A stretch of DNA of 5,365 bases from Rhizobacter sp. GTDB taxonomy: Bacteria > Pseudomonadota > Gammaproteobacteria > Burkholderiales > Burkholderiaceae_C. Where the stretch lies: contig JANXVK010000154.1 in NCBI GenBank assembly GCA_025351675.1, positions 1-5,365 on the forward strand. The letters are read 5' to 3'. A program made the translations under genes and the position numbers. Below the pieces are notes generated by a model, which was given only the letters and a program-made list of their open reading frames with translations, made no database searches and was not told the origin of the DNA. This document shows positions 1 through 5,365 of the stretch, one piece after another (within the stretch, counting starts at the first letter, position 1; every line of letters starts with the position of its first letter).

Positions 1-573
1 CTCGTTGGTCTTGATCGCCGCCAGCGCCTCGCCCGGCACCGAGCGGAAGTAACGCTGCACCAGCAGGCCGGCGAGCAGCGCGCACAGCAGCGCGACGCCG
101 AGCAGCGCGGTCTCGAAGCCGTCGCGTTCCAGGTGGACGAAGCCGAGCGTGGGCCGGTCGAAACGCAGGCCGTCGGTGCCGCCGGTCACGCCGCCGAACT
201 TGCCGAGCACCGAGAACAGGACCATCGAAAACGCCAGATTCAGCATGCCGAAGAAGATGCCGCGGTAGCGCACCATGAACAGCCCGACGAGCGCGCCGGC
301 GAGCGCCGCGGCCGCGGTGCCGAGCGCGATCAGCAGCAGCGCGTCGAGGTGCCAGGCGCGCGCCACGAACACGGTGGTGTAGCCGGCCAGGCAGGCGAAC
401 ATCGCGTTGCCGAACGAGACTTGGTCGGCGCGGATCAGCACGATCACGCCGAGCACCGACAGGCCGTTGGCCAGCGCCAGCAGCACCGGCGTCTTGAGCC
501 AGGGGAAGAACACGGGCAGGGCGATTGCGACGGCGAGCAAGGCGAGCACGAAGAGCGGCAAGCGGTGGCGCAT
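1..573 (-). CDS. livM: LivM-type ABC transporter permease (5' part, runs off left edge)
   Basis: Inner-membrane permease of a branched-chain amino acid type (HAAT) ABC importer, which pairs with LivH to form the translocation channel. The first 191 residues are visible and the C-terminus lies beyond base 1. Several hydrophobic segments are seen at about residues 6-24, 30-48, 53-71, 78-100, 106-124 and 155-172. The GGVTGGTDGL stretch at about 127-136 matches the LivM family signature, and the loop RSVPGEALAAIKTNE at 177-191 looks like the start of the cytoplasmic loop that contacts the ATPase. The ATG at 573 follows an AGGA (minus-strand reading of 581-584) with 7 nt of spacing. That AGGA lies inside the last codons of livH, and the livH stop is only 2 nt away, so translational coupling is likely. 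Family assignment is confident; the substrate is not known. Confidence 0.93.
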   Translation of the reverse strand, partial: MRHRLPLFVLALLAVAIALPVFFPWLKTPVLLALANGLSVLGVIVLIRADQVSFGNAMFACLAGYTTVFVARAWHLDALLLIALGTAAAALAGALVGLFMVRYRGIFFGMLNLAFSMVLFSVLGKFGGVTGGTDGLRFDRPTLGFVHLERDGFETALLGVALLCALLAGLLVQRYFRSVPGEALAAIKTNE

Positions 574-575
574 CG

Positions 576-1481
576 TCAGATCCTGCGCGCCGCGACGTTC
601 GAGAACATGCCCTGCGGCCGCACCAGCAGCACCGCGACCATGATCAGATATGGCACCAGCACTTCGATTTCAGGCATCAGGTAGATCGCGAACGAGCGCC
701 CCAGGCCGATCATCAGCGCGGCGATTGCCGCGCCGCCGATCTGGCCGAGCCCGGCGGTCGCGACGACCGCGAACGACAACACCATCATCTCGGCGCCGAT
801 GCCCGGCGTGAACGAGGTGGTCGGCGAGGCCAGCGCGCCGCCGAGCGCGCCAAGCGAGGCGCCGATCACGATCGTCAGCAGCGAGACCCGGCTGGCGTTG
901 ACGCCCATCGCCGTGGCCACCTCGCGGTGGTGCGTGACGGCCGTGATCTGCCGGCCGAGCGCGGTGCGGCCGAGAAACCAGCGCAGCCCGAGGAAGGCGA
1001 CGATGGCGACCACCGGCAGCACCAGCAGCTGGTAGCGCGTGTAGGTGACGCCGGCGACGCTGATCGTGCCGAGCTGTGTGACGATGTCGGAGACGAAATA
1101 CGGCTGGCCGCCCCAGATCATGCGTTGCAGGTCTTCGAGCACCATGAAGGCGGCGAACGTGACGAGCAGCTGCAGGATCGGGTCTTTGTCGAGGATACGC
1201 CGCAGCAGGCCGATCTCGAGGATGCTGCCGAGCACCACGCCGACGACGATCGCGGCGACGAACAGCGACGGCAGCGCCAGCCAGTGCGGCACGCCGAACT
1301 TGACGATCGCCAGCCCCATCGTCGCGGCCGCATAACCGCCCCACGCATACAGGCTGCCGTGGGCGATGTTCAGGATGTTCATGACGCCGAAGATCAGCGT
1401 CAGGCCGAGCGCGACCAGAAACAGCAGGGCGGCGTACGAGACGCCGTCCATCAAGGCAAGGGCAAACAGGCTGGCGTTCAT
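576..1481 (-). CDS. livH: LivH-type branched-chain amino acid ABC transporter permease
   Basis: Second inner-membrane permease of the HAAT importer. The 301-residue length is normal for LivH. The N-terminus has the family pattern: DGVSYAALLFLVALGLTLIFG (here split) from residue 12, then MNILNIAHGSLYAWGGY at 34-50. The loop around TALGRQITAVTHHREVATAM at 173-192 is the expected ATPase-contacting region. The segment near 236-258 (ATAGLGQIGGAAIAAL) and the C-terminal LLVRPQGMF at 285-293 are also typical. The frame stays open upstream to an ATG at 1601, but those extra 40 residues are polar, non-family sequence overlapping the binding-protein gene, so the start at 1481 is preferred. The SD before this start is poor (only a CCGGA-like string), and a strong hairpin sits 12 nt upstream, which may hold expression below that of the binding protein. 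Confidence 0.95.
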   Translation of the reverse strand: MNASLFALALMDGVSYAALLFLVALGLTLIFGVMNILNIAHGSLYAWGGYAAATMGLAIVKFGVPHWLALPSLFVAAIVVGVVLGSILEIGLLRRILDKDPILQLLVTFAAFMVLEDLQRMIWGGQPYFVSDIVTQLGTISVAGVTYTRYQLLVLPVVAIVAFLGLRWFLGRTALGRQITAVTHHREVATAMGVNASRVSLLTIVIGASLGALGGALASPTTSFTPGIGAEMMVLSFAVVATAGLGQIGGAAIAALMIGLGRSFAIYLMPEIEVLVPYLIMVAVLLVRPQGMFSNVAARRI

Positions 1482-1493
1482 CGGGTCCGGGCG

Positions 1494-1513
1494 GCGCGGC
1501 CATCGGGCCGCGC
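1494..1513 (-). promoter_or_regulatory. Intercistronic hairpin between binding-protein gene and livH
   Basis: A perfect inverted repeat: GCGCGGCC, loop of 4 nt, GGCCGCGC, all G-C pairs. It lies within the 53-nt gap between the binding-protein stop codon and the livH start, 12 nt before the livH ATG. No T-run follows on the minus strand, so it does not read as a standard intrinsic terminator. By analogy with hairpins after binding-protein genes in other ABC operons, it could protect the upstream mRNA from 3' exonucleases or dampen downstream translation. The structure is seen directly; the role is inferred. Confidence 0.6.
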
Positions 1514-1534
1514 GCAGTGATCGTGAGAGAAGGA

Positions 1535-2848
1535 TTACTTGAAGTCGTAGCTCTTCAGGCGGTCGCTTTGCAGGATCGACGGCTTGATCGCCTTGACCCA
1601 CTCCAGCGAATTCTGCCCGACCGGCGTGGTCACCAGCTCGGCCGGCACCATCATCATCTTGTCCATCACCATGAACGGGTACTGCGGCACCTTCTTCGTG
1701 ATGCCGAGCAGCTGGTCTTCGAGGCCCTGGCCGTCTTCACGCATCTTGATCGGCCGGCCGTAGGCCTTGAACTCCATCTTGCGCATCGCCTCGGCGACCT
1801 GCTCGGTCGAAGGCCACTTGCCGGCGTTGGCCTTGATCGCGTTCTCGTAGCCGGTCTTCAGGCCGGTCAGCGCCTGCGCCATGTGGTAGGTCGGGTAGAT
1901 CGGGTAGGCGCCGGTCTTGGCCTTGAACTTGGCGATGAAGTCCTTGTGCTTCGGGTCGTCCCTGGTCTCGGGGTGCAGCCAGTAGTGCTCGCCGCGCGCG
2001 CCGACGATCACGCCTTCCGGCAGCGCCGCGCCGAGCCGCTCGAGCGAGCTCTCGGCCAGCGGCAGCACGAACAGCGAGCCCTGCGTGAACACGCCGCGCT
2101 GCGAGGCTTGGCGCACGAAGGTGTCGAGGTCGCCGCCCCACGAGGTGTTCAGGATCACGTCGGGCTTGAGTGCCTGCAGCCGGCTGATCTCGGTCGAGAA
2201 GTCGGAAGCGCCGAGCTTCGGGAACATCTCGGCGACGACCTTCACGTCAGGCTTGAGCGCCTTCAACGTGTTGAGGAAGATCTCCCAGGAGTCGCGGCCC
2301 CAGGCGTAGTCCTGGTTCACGACCGCGATGGTCGAGAAGTTGGGCTTGGTCTTCATCAGGTACAGCACGGTCGCGACCATCTCGGTCGTCGCGTTGGCCT
2401 GGGTGCGCACCACGTACTTGTAGCGCTTGGCCTCGAGCACCTTCTCGGTGCCGCAGTCCCACATCACGTTCAGCACCTTCAGGTCTTCGGCGACCGGGGC
2501 GACGATGTTGCAGTTGCCGCTCGAGATCGCCGACAGCATCGTGCGCACGCCCTGCTCCTGCACCAGGCGGCGGTACTCGCTGAGCATCTTGTCGCCGCCG
2601 ATGCCTTCGTCGATGTAGGTTGCCGAGACCTTCACGCCGCCGATGCCGCCGGCCGCGTTGATCTCGTCGATCAGGATCTCGGCCGCGGCCTTGCCCGGCA
2701 CACCGAACACCGACGCGGCGCCCGACAGGAATGTCGTGATGCCGATCTTCAATTCGGTGGGCTTTTCCTGCGCCGCGGCCGGGCCGACGCCCAGCGCAAG
2801 CGTCACGCCTGCGGCGACGAGGGCTTTCGAGAAATGGGGCAGCTTCAT
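1535..2848 (-). CDS. Periplasmic substrate-binding protein of HAAT-family ABC importer
   Basis: A 437-residue periplasmic binding protein of the LivJ/LivK-like class (type I periplasmic-binding fold, Peripla_BP_6 group), which delivers ligand to the LivH/LivM channel. The signal peptide is clear: MKLPHFSK n-region, hydrophobic core to about residue 21, and probable signal peptidase I cleavage after AAA at 24-26, before Gln27. The mature N-terminus TELKIGITTFLSGAASVFGVP is family-typical, followed by EILIDEINAAGGIGG. Cys113 and Cys132 are the only cysteines and may form a disulfide in the same general region as the one in LivJ. The ATG at 2848 has GGAG (minus-strand reading of 2857-2860) 8 nt upstream. 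An open extension to 2899 would put a basic tail before the signal peptide and is rejected. It is first in the operon, as is common for abundant binding proteins. Ligand unknown: amino acids, amides and aromatic acids are all possible in this family. Confidence 0.93.
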   Translation of the reverse strand: MKLPHFSKALVAAGVTLALGVGPAAAQEKPTELKIGITTFLSGAASVFGVPGKAAAEILIDEINAAGGIGGVKVSATYIDEGIGGDKMLSEYRRLVQEQGVRTMLSAISSGNCNIVAPVAEDLKVLNVMWDCGTEKVLEAKRYKYVVRTQANATTEMVATVLYLMKTKPNFSTIAVVNQDYAWGRDSWEIFLNTLKALKPDVKVVAEMFPKLGASDFSTEISRLQALKPDVILNTSWGGDLDTFVRQASQRGVFTQGSLFVLPLAESSLERLGAALPEGVIVGARGEHYWLHPETRDDPKHKDFIAKFKAKTGAYPIYPTYHMAQALTGLKTGYENAIKANAGKWPSTEQVAEAMRKMEFKAYGRPIKMREDGQGLEDQLLGITKKVPQYPFMVMDKMMMVPAELVTTPVGQNSLEWVKAIKPSILQSDRLKSYDFK

Positions 2849-2854
2849 GACGAG

Positions 2855-2860
2855 GTCTCC
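2855..2860 (-). promoter_or_regulatory. Ribosome-binding site of the substrate-binding protein gene
   Basis: The minus strand reads GGAGAC here, 6 to 8 nt before the ATG at 2848. It decides the start in favour of the residue that begins a proper signal peptide, over the upstream in-frame ATG at 2899. Confidence 0.7.
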
Positions 2861-2942
2861 GGGCTCTTGTGAGCGACGCAGTTTACGCGCGCGTTGCACG
2901 CCGGCGCCATTCGCATTTTCCGAAGCGGTCGTTCAGCGGGTG

Positions 2943-2967
2943 GGGGTTTGGGGCGCGCGGAAACCCC
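2943..2967. repeat. Inverted repeat, 7-bp arms
   Basis: GGGGTTT at 2943-2949 and AAACCCC at 2961-2967 are perfect complements around an 11-nt G-rich loop. It lies about 95 bp upstream of the binding-protein start. It could be an operator-like site or a chance hairpin in GC-rich DNA; the loop is long for a terminator and no T-run follows. Confidence 0.35.
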
Positions 2968-3333
2968 TGGCCTTTGGGCGTGCTGCAGCGGCAGAGGTTG
3001 AATGGGCATGCCGCGCCATGTGCGGGTGGGCCTGCCGCTCGCAAGTGCCGACTGGCGATCGGTGCTGCCTGGCCTCAGGTCGACGCGCGAGTCGGCAACC
3101 AGGCGGATGCAGTCGATCGATGCGGTCGCGTCAAAGACAGCAACCGGCCAGCACGGGTCGCTGGCGACCGGCAGCTTCCCGGCCTCTCATCGACAAGCCC
3201 CTTCCTGCGCCGCGTGCTCGGGCATGCGCAGCGGAAAGCGGAGCTGGCGACCCCGAGGCCGGCTTGCCCGCTCTTGGACGCCGCGGCCCTGAATAAGGCT
3301 GCTGCCGCCGTTCTGCGCGCCCGCATCGCTGCA

Positions 3334-3370
3334 GCCCCAAAAGGCTGCAAATTTGGGAAAGCTTTGGGGC
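3334..3370. repeat. Stem-loop with GCCCCAAA / TTTGGGGC arms
   Basis: GCCCCAAA at 3334-3341 pairs with TTTGGGGC at 3363-3370. After a 2-nt bulge, GCT (3344-3346) can pair with AGC (3360-3362). The loop (3347-3359) is A/T-rich, unusual for this spacer. It is followed by more G-rich sequence rather than a T-run, so it is not a canonical terminator on the plus strand. It may be a regulatory hairpin or part of a dispersed repeat. Confidence 0.4.
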
Positions 3371-3468
3371 CGGTTGGGGACGGCACCGCGGTCGGCAGCC
3401 CACAGTACAGGCATCAACCCGCAGGACGCCGCACTGGCGCCGCGGGACCTGCAACGGCCGCAAGACGC

Positions 3469-3492
3469 GGCAAGTCCGGCAAGTCCGGCAAG
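3469..3492 (+). repeat. Short tandem repeat, 9-bp unit, about 2.7 copies
   Basis: The unit GGCAAGTCC occurs at 3469-3477 and 3478-3486, followed by a partial copy GGCAAG at 3487-3492. The partial copy runs directly into the AAGGAG ribosome-binding site of the DsrE-family gene, so copy-number change would alter the leader just upstream of the start without shifting any reading frame. Confidence 0.55.
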
Positions 3493-3495
3493 GAG
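3490..3495 (+). promoter_or_regulatory. Ribosome-binding site of the DsrE-family gene
   Basis: AAGGAG with an 8-nt spacer to the ATG at 3504. It is a near-perfect Shine-Dalgarno sequence and supports this start over the longer open frames that enter from the spacer. Confidence 0.75.
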
Positions 3496-3503
3496 CCTGG
3501 AAC

Positions 3504-3944
3504 ATGCGAGTCGCCACCTCACCCATCGTTACGACCCCGGTCCCGCGCCTGCACCGCGCGCTCGAGCCTCGCAACTGCACGGTGATCCTTGTCAGCGGCG
3601 CCAGCGACGACGGCATGCGCGCCACGCTAGCCTTCACGGCCGCGCTGACGGCCGCGTCGATGGACCAGCCCACGCTCGTCTTCCTGGCCGGCGACGGCGC
3701 GCACTGGGGCTATGAAGGCCGCGCCGACGGCGTGCGCGTGACTGGCTTTCCCGCACTCGCCGACTTGATCGAATCGTTCGTCGAAGCGGGCGGGCAAATC
3801 GGTCTGTGCTCGCCTTGCGACGGCGCATGCAGCCTGCCGGCAGGCGGCTCTGCCGCGCCGCTCGCCAGGCTGTCCAGCGTGCGCCTGCAGGGCATGCCGT
3901 CGGTGCTCGCGCACTCCGCCGACGGCAGTGCGCTGACGTTCTGA
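3504..3944 (+). CDS. DsrE-family protein (putative sulfur-relay/redox protein)
   Basis: A 146-residue soluble protein with no signal peptide, so probably cytoplasmic. After a roughly 23-residue leader it shows the DsrE-like alpha/beta pattern: strand CTVILVSGASDD at 25-36, helix RATLAFTAALTAASM at 39-53, strand PTLVFLAGDGAHW at 56-68, GFPALADLIESFVEAGG at 81-97 and strand IGLCSPCDGAC at 99-109. Cys102, Cys105 and Cys109 form a CxxCxxxC loop at the place where this family often carries a reactive cysteine; Cys25 lies in the first strand. Known DsrE-fold members carry persulfide sulfur (DsrE, TusD) or are annotated as predicted peroxiredoxins, and many are of unknown role. The exact role here is therefore open. 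It is first of three plus-strand genes, with LysE 33 nt downstream. A 14-bp palindrome (3832-3845) lies within the coding sequence, probably by chance. Confidence 0.85.
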   Translation: MRVATSPIVTTPVPRLHRALEPRNCTVILVSGASDDGMRATLAFTAALTAASMDQPTLVFLAGDGAHWGYEGRADGVRVTGFPALADLIESFVEAGGQIGLCSPCDGACSLPAGGSAAPLARLSSVRLQGMPSVLAHSADGSALTF

Positions 3945-3977
3945 CGCCAGCCGCAGCCACCACCGCAGGAGTCGCTC

Positions 3978-4604
3978 ATGATCGAAGTCAACTGGCCGCT
4001 GTTCGTGGCCACATCGCTGGTGCTCATCGTCACGCCGGGGCAGGACCTGACCCTCGTCCTGTCGCGTTCCATCGCCCAGGGCGCGGCTGCGGGCCTGGCC
4101 ACGGTCACCGGGGTCTGTTCGGGCCTCGTCGTGCACACCTTGGTGGCAGCGCTGGGGCTCGGTGCGCTGGTCCGTGCCTCGGAGTCGCTGTACCTCGCGC
4201 TGCAGTTCGTTGGCGCCGCCTACCTGGTCTACCTGGGCCTGCAGTTGCTGCGCACGCCGCAAGGGCCCTTGGCCATCCAAGGCACGGCGCCGAAGCCGCT
4301 CGCACGCATGTTCTTCGATGGCGCGCTGTCCAACTTGTGCAACCCGAAGATCATCCTTTTCTACCTCGCGTTCCTGCCGCAGTTTGTGGTGCCGGGCGCC
4401 CGCCACGCCGGTCTGTCGCTGTTTGTCCTCGGGCTCGTGTTTGCGTTACTCGCCTGGATGGTCAAAGCGCCGCTCGGGTTCGGTGCTGCAGCGCTCACCC
4501 ACTGGCTGCGCTTGCACCCGTGGTCGCTGGCATGGCTGTTTCGCGTCAGCGGCGTCGTGCTGCTGGGTCTGGGGCTGCAGATGGCGCTGCAGTGGTTGCT
4601 GTAA
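3978..4604 (+). CDS. LysE/RhtB-family exporter (translocator)
   Basis: A 208-residue inner-membrane protein, the normal size for LysE/RhtB exporters, which expel amino acids or related small metabolites. About six hydrophobic segments are visible, at roughly residues 6-20, 38-63, 70-92, 122-138, 145-168 and 183-205. The family's N-terminal motif is present as TPGQD at 19-23 (most members have TPGPD), followed by LVLSRSIAQGAAAGL at 26-40. GAAYLVYLGLQLLR at 79-92 and LSNLCNPKIILFYLAFLPQF at 117-136 are strongly typical. The start is supported by CAGGAG at 3966-3971 with 6 nt of spacing. It lies 33 nt after the DsrE-family gene and 20 nt before the secreted protein, suggesting one transcript. 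The exported substrate cannot be predicted; neighbours with known amino acid pathways are absent. Confidence 0.93.
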   Translation: MIEVNWPLFVATSLVLIVTPGQDLTLVLSRSIAQGAAAGLATVTGVCSGLVVHTLVAALGLGALVRASESLYLALQFVGAAYLVYLGLQLLRTPQGPLAIQGTAPKPLARMFFDGALSNLCNPKIILFYLAFLPQFVVPGARHAGLSLFVLGLVFALLAWMVKAPLGFGAAALTHWLRLHPWSLAWLFRVSGVVLLGLGLQMALQWLL

Positions 4605-4624
4605 TCAATACAAAGGTGATAACC

Positions 4625-5365
4625 GTGTTCAAACGACAAATTCTTTCCTTGGTTCTGTCGCATGCAATGGCAGGGCTTCTTGCCACGGCGATGGCGTTCA
4701 GCTCATCCGCCCAGGCCTCCGACTTCGAGGTCTGGTTGATCGACCAGTCCAACTCCAGCGGCAAGGCCTTCGGCGGCACCATCCACATCTTCGATGGCAA
4801 TGAGCTCAGCGGCAAAGCGGCCGAATCCGCCAAGCCCACCGACGTGCTCGACCTTTCCGCGGCCACCGCTTCCTTGTGCCTGGCGCGCACCGGGGCGCAG
4901 CCCGTGCGGCCGCACATGCTGTCCTTCAATGCCAGCCACAGCCATGCCGTGCTGTCCTTCGTGACGAGCGGGCATGTGGTGGTCTTTGACGCCGCCACAC
5001 GAACACCCGTGGCCTGCTTGCGCGCGTCACCCGGCGCCGGGGGTGCCCGGCAAGCCCATGCCGCGACGCCGGCACCGGATGACTCCTACATCCTGGTCGC
5101 CAACCAGAACGGCAAGCTGCTTGAACGCATCGACGCCGACTTCGCGACCCAGACGTTCACCTTAAATCCGCTGGCGACGCTCGACCTGGCCGCATGCCTC
5201 ACACCCTACGGCAACCGCTGCGAGGATGTCGTGATGAGGCCCGACAACGCGCCGATCGTCGCGCTCGTCGATTCGAGCAGTTCGCTGGGGTTCATCACCC
5301 TGAGGGGCGGTGGCTTGCTGGTGGTGAACCCCAAGACAACGCCGATGCAGGTGATCGGCGAGTAC
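4625..5365 (+). CDS. Secreted beta-propeller-like protein of unknown function (5' part, runs off right edge)
   Basis: The first 247 residues of an exported protein, still open at the window end. The start is GTG, chosen because AAAGGTG (4612-4618) lies 6 nt upstream and because it yields a full signal peptide: FKRQ n-region, hydrophobic core at about 6-26 and probable cleavage after AQA at 29-31. A later ATG at 4667 would cut the signal peptide short. The mature part has repeated strands with a propeller rhythm: FEVWLIDQS at 34-42, GGTIHIFDG at 50-58, PHMLSFNASHSHAVLSFVTS at 97-116 followed by GHVVVFDAATRTPVACL, then SYILVANQNGKLLERIDADF at 154-173 and FITLRGGGLLVVNP at 223-236. These resemble the blades of YVTN/NirF-like periplasmic propellers, but no exact family is recognised. 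Residues His97, His105, His107, His117 and His145 and Cys85, 131, 191 and 199 stand out and could bind metal or haem or form disulfides. Likely periplasmic. Confidence 0.8.
   Translation, partial: MFKRQILSLVLSHAMAGLLATAMAFSSSAQASDFEVWLIDQSNSSGKAFGGTIHIFDGNELSGKAAESAKPTDVLDLSAATASLCLARTGAQPVRPHMLSFNASHSHAVLSFVTSGHVVVFDAATRTPVACLRASPGAGGARQAHAATPAPDDSYILVANQNGKLLERIDADFATQTFTLNPLATLDLAACLTPYGNRCEDVVMRPDNAPIVALVDSSSSLGFITLRGGGLLVVNPKTTPMQVIGEY

Larger units (their letters stand above)
2849..3503. other. 655-bp divergent intergenic region, no convincing gene
   Basis: This spacer separates the minus-strand importer operon from the plus-strand operon and must hold the promoters of both unless they start further away. 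Open frames cross it in several phases on both strands, but their products are rich in Arg, Ala, Pro and Cys, have no recognisable domain, and overlap each other or the next gene. They look like by-products of high GC. I see no clear sigma-70 promoter: the minus strand has a weak -10-like TAAACT near 2882-2887 without a matching -35. Structure that is visible includes imperfect hairpins at 2943-2967 and 3334-3370, a small inverted repeat GGTCGC/GCGACC at 3156-3169, and a 9-bp tandem repeat at 3469-3492. A small protein or a regulatory RNA cannot be excluded. Confidence 0.6.

Noticed and set aside
525..1520. A 331-codon plus-strand open frame antisense to livH
   Set aside because: Low-complexity Arg/Asp/Gln-rich product typical of the reverse of a membrane-protein gene; no ribosome-binding site or family pattern.
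1517..2872. A 451-codon plus-strand open frame antisense to the binding-protein gene
   Set aside because: Its product is rich in His, Arg, Asp, Leu and Val with no domain, while the minus strand encodes a clear signal peptide and binding protein. Long antisense frames are expected in GC-rich genes.
2889..2906. Minus-strand sequence resembling a sigma-54 promoter (TGGC ... TGCA) upstream of the importer operon
   Set aside because: The GG-to-GC distance is one base short of the required spacing and the -24 element is incomplete.
2869..3585. A 238-codon plus-strand open frame through the spacer
   Set aside because: It overruns the well-supported DsrE-family start in another frame, has no good ribosome-binding site noted and gives a non-protein-like composition.
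3131..3673. Minus-strand open frame of 180 codons across the spacer and DsrE gene start
   Set aside because: It overlaps a recognised gene, and its product has no recognised domain. It is kept only as part of the spacer finding.
3832..3845. 14-bp perfect palindrome GCCTGCCGGCAGGC
   Set aside because: It lies inside the DsrE-family coding sequence with no other sign of an operator; such palindromes occur by chance in GC-rich coding DNA.
4596..4624. Possible separate promoter in the A/T-rich gap before the secreted propeller gene
   Set aside because: A -35-like TTGCTG is present but the spaced -10 would fall at the start codon; the short gap fits co-transcription better.

Overview
The window is GC-rich (roughly two thirds G+C by eye) bacterial chromosomal DNA. 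Codon use, long antisense open frames and the gene families point to a betaproteobacterium, most likely Burkholderiales. That placement is an inference from style, not from a marker gene. No tRNA, rRNA, transposase, integrase or CRISPR array was found.

Left part, minus strand (about 1-2848): the promoter-proximal part of a branched-chain amino acid type (HAAT/LIV family) ABC importer. In transcription order it has a periplasmic substrate-binding protein (2848 to 1535), a LivH-type permease (1481 to 576) and a LivM-type permease (573, running off the left edge). The two ATPases (LivG, LivF) are not in the window and would be expected beyond base 1. A perfect 8-bp hairpin with a 4-nt loop lies between the binding-protein gene and livH. 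It is a plausible device for making more binding protein than permease. The livH stop and livM start are 2 nt apart, so those two genes look translationally coupled. The real ligand cannot be read from sequence; in this family it may be amino acids, amides, urea or aromatic acids.

Middle (2849-3503): a 655-bp divergent spacer with no convincing gene. It holds the start regions of both flanking transcripts, two imperfect hairpins and a short 9-bp tandem repeat just before the next gene's ribosome-binding site.

Right part, plus strand (3504-5365): three closely spaced genes, each with a good Shine-Dalgarno sequence. They encode a small DsrE-family protein with a Cys-rich loop, a LysE/RhtB-type membrane exporter, and the first 247 residues of a secreted protein that looks like a beta-propeller and has a His-rich motif. 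The last runs off the right edge. The three spacings (33 and 20 nt) suggest one operon. Its combined function is not known to me, and this trio is the least explained part of the window. A cytoplasmic sulfur-relay or redox protein, an exporter and a periplasmic propeller could form a pathway, but that is only a hypothesis from proximity.
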